The notes beneath the pieces are model-generated. The model worked only from the letters and a program-made list of their open reading frames with translations. It had not been told where the DNA came from and searched no databases. A stretch of DNA of 64,000 nt from a virus: IMG/VR virus record IMGVR_UViG_3300009155_000044, positions 56,074 through 120,073 of that record; one strand, given 5' to 3'. The position numbers and the translations under genes are program-made. Numbering within the stretch: position 1 is the first letter of the stretch; every line of letters starts with the position of its first letter. Positions 57,243-64,000 of this stretch are shown here, piece after piece.

Positions 57243-58583
57243 TCACCAATTAGCAAAACCAATGCCTGTTCTTTGCCAATTAGTTCCATTGTGTCGATAA
57301 AGGAAATTGCTGCTAAATGCCATTTGACCACTCACTCCAGCATCTCCAGTTGTTGCTGGAGCAATTCCTGTGTAGGCAAATCCATTTGTTGAAAATAGTG
57401 CTAAATTGCTGACATTACCACTAGCAGAAATAATCATGCGAGCAGTGCCACTTGTTTCTAATACCAAATCTCGCGCAAGTCCTCCAGAAATTCCTTTTTC
57501 AGTTCCTATTTTAGCAACGCTAGTATCCCATCTTAAGTTTAAACGTTCAAAGTTGTTATTATTTGTATATGTGTTATAGATTCTTGATGTTTGAGCATTA
57601 GTGATATTACGTTGAGCTAAAATATTAGCGCCATCAGAATATAAATATGCATTATTATTGAAATTAACAGAGTCGCTTAATAAAATTCCACTAGCTTTAG
57701 TATTACCAATGACTTCTAGTTTTTCTGTTGGTGTAGTTGTTCCAATGCCAATATTACCACCAGTAGTTATAATCATTCTAGCAGTCCCATCTGTCTCTAA
57801 TGCTAATGGTCTTGCGATTGCCACTCCGTTTTTGCTCGTACCAATTGTTCCAGTAATACCATTCCATCGCATCGCAATGCGTTCATAATTAGTTACACTT
57901 CCATAGATACTCCTTTGTATTTGCACATTTCCTTTAAGATAAGTATTAGCTATAGAATTGTCTCCTAAAACTACTGAATTACTACCCATGCCTCCCGCAT
58001 TATTTCCGATAACTATAGAATTATTATCACCAAGAGGATCATAAGCTGTTATATAACTACCTATTAATAAACTATTATTTATACTTTCTAATGGATAACT
58101 ACCGCCATCGTCATAATTATAACCTAGTGCGCCAGCACCATTACCAATTGCTATATTACTAGATCCATCATTCAGATAAAGAAAAGTATTAGAGCCTATT
58201 CCTAGATTATTATTTCCATATATATTGGAAAATAAGCTAGCGTTACCAATTGCTGTATTATAAGTACCAGATACATTACTAGCTAAACTCACATCACCTA
58301 TTGCTAAATTAGTGCTGATATTGCCCGATCCCCTGCCGAATGAAACGCTATTAACAACGATATCTTTTGCGAACGTTTTAGTTCCAGAGACTGTTTGATC
58401 TCCAGTTCGATAAACTGGAGAGTCAGTAATTTCAACATATCTTACATCAGCAGCGCCAGTTGTTAAAAAAGAACCTGTAGCAGAGTCTCCTATTAATAAA
58501 ACTCCACTTCCATTAACTGTTGGTCTTGCTGTAAAAGATGCTCCTTTTGCAATTAAATTATTGATGCGAAAATCAGTTGCCAT
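57243..58583 (-). CDS. Tail fibre protein, second
   Basis: A 446-residue fibre-type protein. It starts MATDFRINNLIAKGASFTAR and carries RTGDQTVSGTKTFAKDI, the same fibre motif as the 833-residue fibre. A beta-roll-like section of short repeats (NTAIGNASLFSNIYGNNNLG, then SNIAIGNGAG and NSIVIGNNAGG) covers residues about 105-215. Two similar halves follow (NYERIAMRWNGITGTIG against NFERLNLRWDTSVAKIG, and LALETDGTARMII against LVLETSGTARMII), with GIGTTTPTEKLEV between. The C-terminus (VSGQMAFSSNFLYRHNGTNW) recalls the end of the other fibre. It has a GTGTAAA element upstream. Confidence 0.8.
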   Translation of the reverse strand: MATDFRINNLIAKGASFTARPTVNGSGVLLIGDSATGSFLTTGAADVRYVEITDSPVYRTGDQTVSGTKTFAKDIVVNSVSFGRGSGNISTNLAIGDVSLASNVSGTYNTAIGNASLFSNIYGNNNLGIGSNTFLYLNDGSSNIAIGNGAGALGYNYDDGGSYPLESINNSLLIGSYITAYDPLGDNNSIVIGNNAGGMGSNSVVLGDNSIANTYLKGNVQIQRSIYGSVTNYERIAMRWNGITGTIGTSKNGVAIARPLALETDGTARMIITTGGNIGIGTTTPTEKLEVIGNTKASGILLSDSVNFNNNAYLYSDGANILAQRNITNAQTSRIYNTYTNNNNFERLNLRWDTSVAKIGTEKGISGGLARDLVLETSGTARMIISASGNVSNLALFSTNGFAYTGIAPATTGDAGVSGQMAFSSNFLYRHNGTNWQRTGIGFANW

Positions 58584-58591
58584 TTATATTT

Positions 58592-58598
58592 TTTACAC
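58592..58598 (-). promoter_or_regulatory. GTGTAAA element upstream of second fibre gene
   Basis: GTGTAAA on the minus strand ends 8 nt before the ATG at 58583. It lies across the stop of the upstream SET-domain gene. Confidence 0.4.
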
Positions 58599-59006
58599 CC
58601 AATCAATCTCGCTGAGAGTGTATTCGCACGTTAATTCCTCTCCAGGAGAAATTTCTCTCAGTGCAGTGTAATAGTCTAAAACTAAATTATGATGTAAGTT
58701 TGGAGAGTCACTATGATTAACATAGTAGGCTGGATAAACTTTATCTAAATTACAATCAATATAAAATCCACTCTCATTAGAATTACAAATTTGTTTGATA
58801 TAATTTAATACATCACTAGAAACATGAGACACTTCACTCCAAAGAATAAATTGATTATTAATTGCAGAAAATACAATCTCTCCACGTTCAATTTTACTCA
58901 CTGCAAAAACTCCCACTCCAGCCCCATTAATTTTGCTAGGAGCAAGTTTGCAAACTAAAGCATGATGCAGATCTTGAATGATTTTATTTTTATTTTTTTG
59001 GTTCAT
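58593..59006 (-). CDS. SET-domain protein (lysine methyltransferase-like)
   Basis: A 137-residue compact SET domain. The start KINGAGVGVFAVSKIERGEI matches the G-x-G-V-F-A-x-x-x-I-x-x-G-E opening, YVNHSDSPNL matches the N-H-x-x-x-P-N SAM-binding block, and TALREISPGEELTCEYTL matches the R-x-I-x-x-G-E-E-L-x-x-x-Y end with the catalytic Tyr. There are no pre-SET zinc clusters. It would methylate lysine on a phage or host protein. It lies between the fibre gene and a conserved phage gene on the same strand and overlaps the latter by 17 nt. Confidence 0.87.
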   Translation of the reverse strand: MNQKNKNKIIQDLHHALVCKLAPSKINGAGVGVFAVSKIERGEIVFSAINNQFILWSEVSHVSSDVLNYIKQICNSNESGFYIDCNLDKVYPAYYVNHSDSPNLHHNLVLDYYTALREISPGEELTCEYTLSEIDWV

Positions 59007-59622
59007 TTGAAAATTCAGTGATGTAGCTATTGTCTGTAAATTGACTTCTTTTATTCTCTACGCTATAAGTTGTGAGATCAATCTCGTAACCTGGATTTTT
59101 TTCAATAGGAACATCCACCCAAGCATCATCGTGCCAAATGATTTTATTATTAGGATAACAGTAAAAATTACCATTGTCCATTTTAAACAAATGACCACAT
59201 TTATGCTCTGGAGTTTCCGAGAAGTTGGTATCAAGCATCGCTTTATTTTCCCAACTCCAATCAAAAGTCATCATGTATTCTCCAGCTTCTTTAGATCCAT
59301 CTGGACAAATAAGTTTAGCTCTAAGACCTCTCATTCTAGCGCGAACATTAACATCAATATAAGGACTAAAACAGTCCCAATACATTGCTTTCTCTAGCTT
59401 TACTGGCAGACAAGGTTTCCAGCAAAATGCTGAAATTGGTCGTCTAGTCCAGTTTACTCCATTAGTTAAAAACCCTTCAAACAATGGCACTCTTTTTTCA
59501 ATCGATGCAACACTATGCACATCACAGCTAGTATATTCTCCAAAGCCCTTTTTATGATTAAAAAGATACTCATTTCTCATTAAGCAAGTGATGGTAGGAA
59601 GATTATGATTCAAGTACGCCAT
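58990..59622 (-). CDS. Conserved phage protein of unknown function
   Basis: A 210-residue protein beginning MAYLNHNLPTITCLMRNEYL, followed by NHKKGFGEYTSCDVHSVASI. It has many aromatic and Cys residues (AFCWKPCLP, MYWDCFSPYIDVNVRARMRG) and GEYMMTFDWSWE, then HKCGHLFKMDNGNFYCYPNN. I recall a widely distributed phage family with this opening and the W-D-C-F and F-D-W-x-W segments, but no function is known to me. It is first in the short leftward run with the SET and fibre genes. AT-rich DNA of 57 nt separates it from the divergent gene at 59680. Confidence 0.62.
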   Translation of the reverse strand: MAYLNHNLPTITCLMRNEYLFNHKKGFGEYTSCDVHSVASIEKRVPLFEGFLTNGVNWTRRPISAFCWKPCLPVKLEKAMYWDCFSPYIDVNVRARMRGLRAKLICPDGSKEAGEYMMTFDWSWENKAMLDTNFSETPEHKCGHLFKMDNGNFYCYPNNKIIWHDDAWVDVPIEKNPGYEIDLTTYSVENKRSQFTDNSYITEFSNEPKK

Positions 59623-59679
59623 ATAAAATTTTAAGTTAAAAATAATAGAAATCTAGTTTATTATTATTAATATCATGAT

Positions 59680-60162
59680 ATGTTTAGTCTCTATAAGCCT
59701 AATTCTAAAAATACTGGATGCGCGTTCGCCTTTAAAGAAGGAGTGACTGGTAAAAATTATGAGCCATGCGTTTACGTTAATGGTATTCAACAATATTCTT
59801 GGAATGATGCTACTAAAAATGGATCATTTTCGGAAAATGCTAAAAATCCTGAAAAGATTATCGCATTTAAATTGAATGAATTTGAGCTTGGTGGTCTTAT
59901 TAATGCTATTGAAAATCGCATCGAGTATAAAGCTTTTCATACTTTTGATGATAATAAGACTGTCATCAACTTTAAACCATACACAAAGCAAGATGGAACT
60001 GCTGCATACTCTTTGAGCGTAACTAAAAACTCCACAATCAAGTTTGGAGTGGGCATTGAAGTTGGAGAGGCTTACGTTTTGAGAGAGTTTTGCAAAAACA
60101 TTCTTCGCAATATTTTTGAATTCCGCTACAAGCAAAATCAAAGCTCCAAAAATAATGAGTAA
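59680..60162 (+). CDS. Hypothetical protein, possible nucleic-acid-binding fold
   Basis: A 160-residue protein: MFSLYKPNSKNTGCAFAFKE, then VYVNGIQQYSWNDATKNGSF, then IIAFKLNEFELGGLINAIEN and FGVGIEVGEAYVLREFCKNI. The strand-rich middle with a G-S-F turn followed by F-K-x-x-x-F-E-x-x-x-x-I faintly recalls Whirly or PUR-type single-stranded nucleic-acid-binding proteins; this is a weak impression. It is the first gene of the rightward run and its stop lies inside the start of the glycosyltransferase gene (ATGAGTAA). Confidence 0.5.
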   Translation: MFSLYKPNSKNTGCAFAFKEGVTGKNYEPCVYVNGIQQYSWNDATKNGSFSENAKNPEKIIAFKLNEFELGGLINAIENRIEYKAFHTFDDNKTVINFKPYTKQDGTAAYSLSVTKNSTIKFGVGIEVGEAYVLREFCKNILRNIFEFRYKQNQSSKNNE

Positions 60163-62047
60163 AAAAACAGTACTATTGCATTCAAATTTTTGCAAAGCCT
60201 TTACTGGATTTGGCAAAAATAAAAAAAATATTCTACGATATTTATTTAATACTAATAAATATAACATCGTCGAATTTGCTAATGGTCAACATTGGCAAAG
60301 CAGAGAAACAGAAAGTACTCCTTGGAAAACTTATGGATCTCTTCCAACTCCAGAAGCATTTAATAAAATCACTGATCCAGCATTGCAACGAGCAGCATCT
60401 TATGGAGCGGAGTTGATTGACAATGTTATTAAACAGGTCAAGCCAGATGTTTATATTGGCATCGAAGACATTTGGGCATTTGATACTCTATACTCTAAAC
60501 CATGGTGGAATAAAATTAATTGCATGATTTGGACAACTTTAGATAGTTTACCAATTTTACAGTCTGCCATTGATGCTGCCCCCAAAACTAAAAACTATTA
60601 TGTTTGGGCATCTTTTGCTGAAATAGCATTTCAAGAAATGGGGTACTCTCATGTAAAAACGCTGCGCGGAAGTTTAGATGCATCTTCTTTTTATAAAATG
60701 TCTCCTCTTCAAAGGCTAGAGTTGAGAAGTAAAAACAACTTACAAGATGAATTCATCATTGGTTTTGTTTTTCGTAACCAATTAAGAAAGAGTGTTCCTA
60801 ATATTTTAGATGGATTCAAACTGTTTAAACAGTCCACTCCAAAAGCTAAACTTTTGCTTCACACTCATTGGTCAGAAGGATGGGATATTCCTCGACTCTT
60901 AGAAGAGAAGAGCATTGATAAGAATGATATTTTAACAACTTATTTTTGCAAATCTTGTAGCGCTTATAGCATTCAACCTTTTTCAGGACAGCAAAAACAA
61001 TGTCCTCATTGTAGAACTGAGCAGTCGTTTTCCACTACTAATATTTCAGATGGAGTTAATGAATCTCAATTAAATGAAATTTATAATCTCATGGATGTTT
61101 ACTGTCATCCATTCACTAGTGGCGGACAAGAAATCCCCATTCAAGAAGCTAAGCTCACAGAGCTAATCACATTAGCCACTGATTATTCGTGCGGCGAAGA
61201 TTATTGTCATGAAAATAGTGGAGGCTTGCCACTTGATTGGTTTGAATATAGAGAACCAGGAACTCAATTTATTAAAGCTTCTACTTGTCCTATTAGCATT
61301 TCTAATCAACTGCACAAAGTTTATAACATGTCAGTTTCTGAGAGGCAAGAAATGGGAGCTAAAGCTAGACAGTTTGTAGTTGACGAGTGCTCAATAGAAG
61401 TTATTGGTAAAAAAATTGAAGACATCATTGATGCTATGCCAGATGTAGAGTTTGATTTTGATTTTAAATCAATCGAGAAAAATCACGCTTATTCTCCCGC
61501 AACAATGGAAGTGGATAATGTAACATTTTTAATTGATCTTTATAAAAATATTTTAAATGAAGACATGGATAAAAACTCCACAGGAGTCAAGCATTGGTTG
61601 CATGTGTTAGCAAATGGAACTAGTAAAGCTCATATTTTAAAGCATTTTCAAGATGTTGCTTTGAAAACAAATACTGATGCAAAAGCTGTAGATTTTAGCA
61701 GCATATTAGATTCGGATGATGAGGGGCGAAGAATTGCAGTAGTAGTTCCAGACTCAGAAACTGATGTTTTATTGATTAATGGATTAATGAAAAATTTGAA
61801 AAAACAATATCCTAAATACAATATTTACGTTATTACTAATCCAAATAATTTTGAATATATAGAAGATAATGTTTATATTCACAAATGCATTCCTTACTCT
61901 CCATCCATTGATAGTGCGCCAATTTTAGAGGGACAATCTCATCATAATGGATATTTTGAACTAGCTTTCTTTCCAACAATTACAACTCAAAAAATCATTT
62001 CCTTTGTTCATAATGGAAAAGATAAAATTCAATTCGCACTAACATGA
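60155..62047 (+). CDS. Multi-domain glycosyltransferase with zinc ribbon
   Basis: About 630 residues. I start at ATG 60155 (MSKKTVLLHSNFCKAFTGFG), which overlaps the previous stop. Residues about 1-420 are a GT-B enzyme: DEFIIGFVFRNQLRKSVPNI, KAKLLLHTHWSEGWDIP, and YCHPFTSGGQEIPIQEAKLT with the donor-site Glu. A zinc ribbon (CKSCSAYSIQPF, then CPHCRTEQ) is inserted before the donor motif. Then comes a helical segment (LIDLYKNILNEDMDKNSTGV), and finally RRIAVVVPDSETDVLLINGL with KYNIYVITNP, which looks like the N-terminal half of a GT9 (heptosyltransferase-like) domain. The other half appears to be in the next gene, coupled by ATGA. Confidence 0.72.
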   Translation: MSKKTVLLHSNFCKAFTGFGKNKKNILRYLFNTNKYNIVEFANGQHWQSRETESTPWKTYGSLPTPEAFNKITDPALQRAASYGAELIDNVIKQVKPDVYIGIEDIWAFDTLYSKPWWNKINCMIWTTLDSLPILQSAIDAAPKTKNYYVWASFAEIAFQEMGYSHVKTLRGSLDASSFYKMSPLQRLELRSKNNLQDEFIIGFVFRNQLRKSVPNILDGFKLFKQSTPKAKLLLHTHWSEGWDIPRLLEEKSIDKNDILTTYFCKSCSAYSIQPFSGQQKQCPHCRTEQSFSTTNISDGVNESQLNEIYNLMDVYCHPFTSGGQEIPIQEAKLTELITLATDYSCGEDYCHENSGGLPLDWFEYREPGTQFIKASTCPISISNQLHKVYNMSVSERQEMGAKARQFVVDECSIEVIGKKIEDIIDAMPDVEFDFDFKSIEKNHAYSPATMEVDNVTFLIDLYKNILNEDMDKNSTGVKHWLHVLANGTSKAHILKHFQDVALKTNTDAKAVDFSSILDSDDEGRRIAVVVPDSETDVLLINGLMKNLKKQYPKYNIYVITNPNNFEYIEDNVYIHKCIPYSPSIDSAPILEGQSHHNGYFELAFFPTITTQKIISFVHNGKDKIQFALT

Positions 62048-63201
62048 GCCACCTCATTGAAGAATATTCTAAAAGTTTAGGAGTGAGAATTTCTAAACCA
62101 ATTGTTTCTCGTCATTTTTATCCCATGATGTTTGACAACTACATCACAATTCAACTAGCTGCTGATATTACTGCTAAAAAATATCATTACTACGAAATTG
62201 TAATTGATATCATTTCTAGCAAATTGCAAAAACTTGGCATTTCAATTGTTCAAATTGGCGCGACTCCAGAAACTAAATTAAAAAATGTAAATATTAGTTA
62301 TGGTAAACTAGGATTTAAAAATACTGCTTACATTATTTCAAAATCCAAGCTTCACATTGGAGTTGACGACTGCTTATCTCACTACGCTAACTCGCTCAAT
62401 ATTCCTCAAGTAACATTATTCTCTAATGTTTATAGTTCTGTAACAGAAGGATACTGGTCTAAATCAAAGATTAACATTGAAGCTCCTTGGACAGTAAAAC
62501 CTTGTTTAAGCAATTATGATCCAGAAGATTCTATTAATAAAATTCTTCCAGAAACTATTGCTGCTGCTATTTTAAAATCTTTAAAAATAGATGACAAGAT
62601 TCCTTTAAAAACTCTTTTCACTGGAAAAATGTATCATAATAAAATTATTGAAATTGTTCCAGATTTTTTTAATCCATCATTAGTTCCAGCTAGTGAATTT
62701 TGTTTTTTAAGATTAGATTGGGAGAATAGCAATGAAGTTTGGACGCACTGGTTTCAGTATTTGAATCGATTCGCCATCATCACAGACAAGTTTATTCCAG
62801 TAGAATTGATTGATTCTTTTAAACATAAAATTCATATTTTATCTTTGATTGTAGATGTTCAAAATAAACCAACAGTTGAGTATTTAGAAGCTTTAAAGAA
62901 GTTGAAAATTCAATTTCATTTGCTAGTTAAAAATATAGATGAACTTCCAACTTTGCGAGATGAGTTTTTTGATTATTCAGTTCAAGAATATGGAGTGGAC
63001 TCTAAAGACGTTTTACCAAAAGACTTTTCATTTAAAAATGCATTTTTTAATTCTAGTAAAACTATTTTATCAAAAAATCAAAAATATAATAGCAGATATC
63101 ATTTGCTAAAAGGTGAAAAATTTGTTGACAAAAACTTTGAACTGTGCGAAGATGAAGTTCTCTTAGAAGAACTAAAACATTTTTATGTCTACTCAAAATA
63201 A
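62044..63201 (+). CDS. GT9-like glycosyltransferase C-terminal half
   Basis: 385 residues. Residues about 50-200 match the C-terminal domain of GT9/heptosyltransferases: GISIVQIGATPETKLKNVNI, then KNTAYIISKSKLHIGVDDCL and SHYANSLNIPQVTLFSNVYS (the D-x-x-x-x-H-x-A-x-x-x-x-x-P motif). The N-terminal Rossmann half of such enzymes is missing here but appears at the end of the previous gene. The last 180 residues form a separate alpha/beta region of unknown role. The gene overlaps its neighbours by 4 and 17 nt. Confidence 0.65.
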   Translation: MSHLIEEYSKSLGVRISKPIVSRHFYPMMFDNYITIQLAADITAKKYHYYEIVIDIISSKLQKLGISIVQIGATPETKLKNVNISYGKLGFKNTAYIISKSKLHIGVDDCLSHYANSLNIPQVTLFSNVYSSVTEGYWSKSKINIEAPWTVKPCLSNYDPEDSINKILPETIAAAILKSLKIDDKIPLKTLFTGKMYHNKIIEIVPDFFNPSLVPASEFCFLRLDWENSNEVWTHWFQYLNRFAIITDKFIPVELIDSFKHKIHILSLIVDVQNKPTVEYLEALKKLKIQFHLLVKNIDELPTLRDEFFDYSVQEYGVDSKDVLPKDFSFKNAFFNSSKTILSKNQKYNSRYHLLKGEKFVDKNFELCEDEVLLEELKHFYVYSK

Positions 63202-64000
63202 CGAAATCTTAGATAGCGAAACTCCTATTATCCAAGAGGTGAATAATAAACCTCCACATAGCATTGAGTTTAAACGCAATGAATATGGATTGCTTAGTTC
63301 AGTTAATTATTCATTCAATGAGGATGGATCAGTAAATTGGCGCAGCATGATCAAGCCTGAATTTCTTTATCCAAATAAAGATTGGTTTGATCTTCGCAAG
63401 CAAACCGTTCCATCTTCCGCAGAAGGATTAACAGACAAGCAGCTTCTCATCATGCTGGGAGGAATCAAAGAACTAGCAAAGCTACGAGGATTCACAAAAG
63501 TAAAGTATTCATTAGATTATCCTAGAGATAATTATGTTGTGGCTAAATGCTCTATTGAGTGGATGCCAAATTATGAAAATGCTGAAAGTGTCATTTATGA
63601 AGATGTAGCTAATGCTACTAGTGATAATACTGATCTTTTTTGTTTAAAGTTCTTAGAGACTATTGCTTGCAATAGAGCTTTTGTTCGTTGCGTTCGCAAC
63701 TTTTTAAACATTCACATTGTGGGTGCTGATGAAATTGACAAGTCTAAAAACAGAGTTTCAGATGTTGCTGAGCTTATGATTTCCAATGCAGTGCCAATTA
63801 CTGCACAGGGCGCTCTAGAAAAGGCTGTGAATGAATTACTGCATGTTCAGACCTTGGAAGACTTTAAAGCGTTCCTGCGCGAAATATGGAAGAAAGCTGG
63901 CACATCAGAGAAGCAAGAACTCTCTGAATTGCTGTCTGACGCTAAAGAGTGGAATGTTTTCAAAGATATTCCATCAAAACAATCAAGAATGCTTCTTAAA
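63185..64000 (+). CDS. Partial gene, possible recombination protein
   Basis: 272 codons from ATG 63185 to the right edge, open at the 3' end. The N-terminal 35 residues are hydrophilic; then LSSVNYSFNEDGSVNWRSMI, VAKCSIEWMPNYENAESVIY and LKFLETIACNRAFVRCVRNF, then LNIHIVGADEID. The Ala-x-Asn-Arg-Ala-hydrophobic-x-Arg-x-(V/I)-R block after a strand pair resembles Rad52/Sak-type single-strand annealing proteins; this is a low-confidence impression. A C-terminal helical segment (QTLEDFKAFLREIWKKAG) follows. It overlaps the upstream glycosyltransferase gene by 17 nt. Confidence 0.5.
   Translation, partial: MSTQNNEILDSETPIIQEVNNKPPHSIEFKRNEYGLLSSVNYSFNEDGSVNWRSMIKPEFLYPNKDWFDLRKQTVPSSAEGLTDKQLLIMLGGIKELAKLRGFTKVKYSLDYPRDNYVVAKCSIEWMPNYENAESVIYEDVANATSDNTDLFCLKFLETIACNRAFVRCVRNFLNIHIVGADEIDKSKNRVSDVAELMISNAVPITAQGALEKAVNELLHVQTLEDFKAFLREIWKKAGTSEKQELSELLSDAKEWNVFKDIPSKQSRMLLK

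Noticed and set aside
1-64000. tRNA or other structured RNA genes
   Set aside because: No cloverleaf-like sequence was noticed in the few gaps; nearly all DNA is coding. Not exhaustively searched.

Overview
The window is part of the genome of a tailed double-stranded DNA phage (Caudoviricetes), AT-rich and probably from an uncultured environmental lineage. It carries a tape measure protein, tail-tube-like proteins, minor tail and fibre proteins, a complete phage replisome, nucleotide-metabolism genes and many sugar-modification genes, packed with 1-17 nt overlaps. No ribosomal RNA, tRNA, integrase or host housekeeping gene was seen. No tail sheath gene is visible, so a long non-contractile tail is the simplest reading. 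Terminase, portal and capsid genes must lie outside. Several promoters look like host sigma-70 promoters (TTGACA / TATAAT, 16-17 bp apart), which argues against a Bacteroidetes host; the host cannot be named.

Layout. 1-3700 (minus): head-tail connector and tail-tube-like genes, including a tandem duplicate at the left edge. 3746-19453 (plus): two chaperone-position genes, a 2728-residue tape measure, distal-tail proteins including two more tail-tube-like paralogs and a lambda-gpM-like protein, then an 833-residue fibre with a YadA-head-like repeat. 19450-23945 (minus): small protein, decayed homing endonuclease, Hsp20, glycosyltransferase, SSB, sigma-like factor, dNMP kinase, dUTPase. 23946-24325: hairpin-rich divergent control region. 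24326-30130 (plus): ribonucleotide reductase (nrdB, nrdA with intein) with a GDP-fucose synthase gene inserted between the subunits. 30178-42269: glycan island ending in GDP-mannose 4,6-dehydratase. 42289-56097: UvsX/RecA, Vsr-like nuclease, DnaB-type helicase (class 3-like intein), primase, RecB-like nuclease, a DNA polymerase III alpha cut into three genes with a proofreading exonuclease, and a Clp unfoldase. 56152-59622: APH-fold pseudokinase, second fibre, SET-domain protein, conserved phage protein. 59680-64000: hypothetical protein, two glycosyltransferases, and a partial gene running off the edge.

How it fits together. The most striking system is a predicted fucose / ABO-antigen-like pathway: Gmd and Fcl make GDP-L-fucose, a GT11 alpha-1,2-fucosyltransferase would use it to build an H-type epitope, and the directly overlapping GT6 (blood-group A/B transferase family) gene would cap that epitope. 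Methyltransferases, other glycosyltransferases and a three-domain sugar-activation fusion surround them. The second theme is inteins: three replication enzymes carry three different intein types, and the polymerase gene is physically split at a trans-splicing intein with a decaying endonuclease gene between the halves. The third is regulation: host-like promoters placed so close to start codons that leaderless mRNAs are predicted, and a second recurrent GTGTAAA element in front of structural and some other genes, possibly read by the phage's own sigma-like factor.
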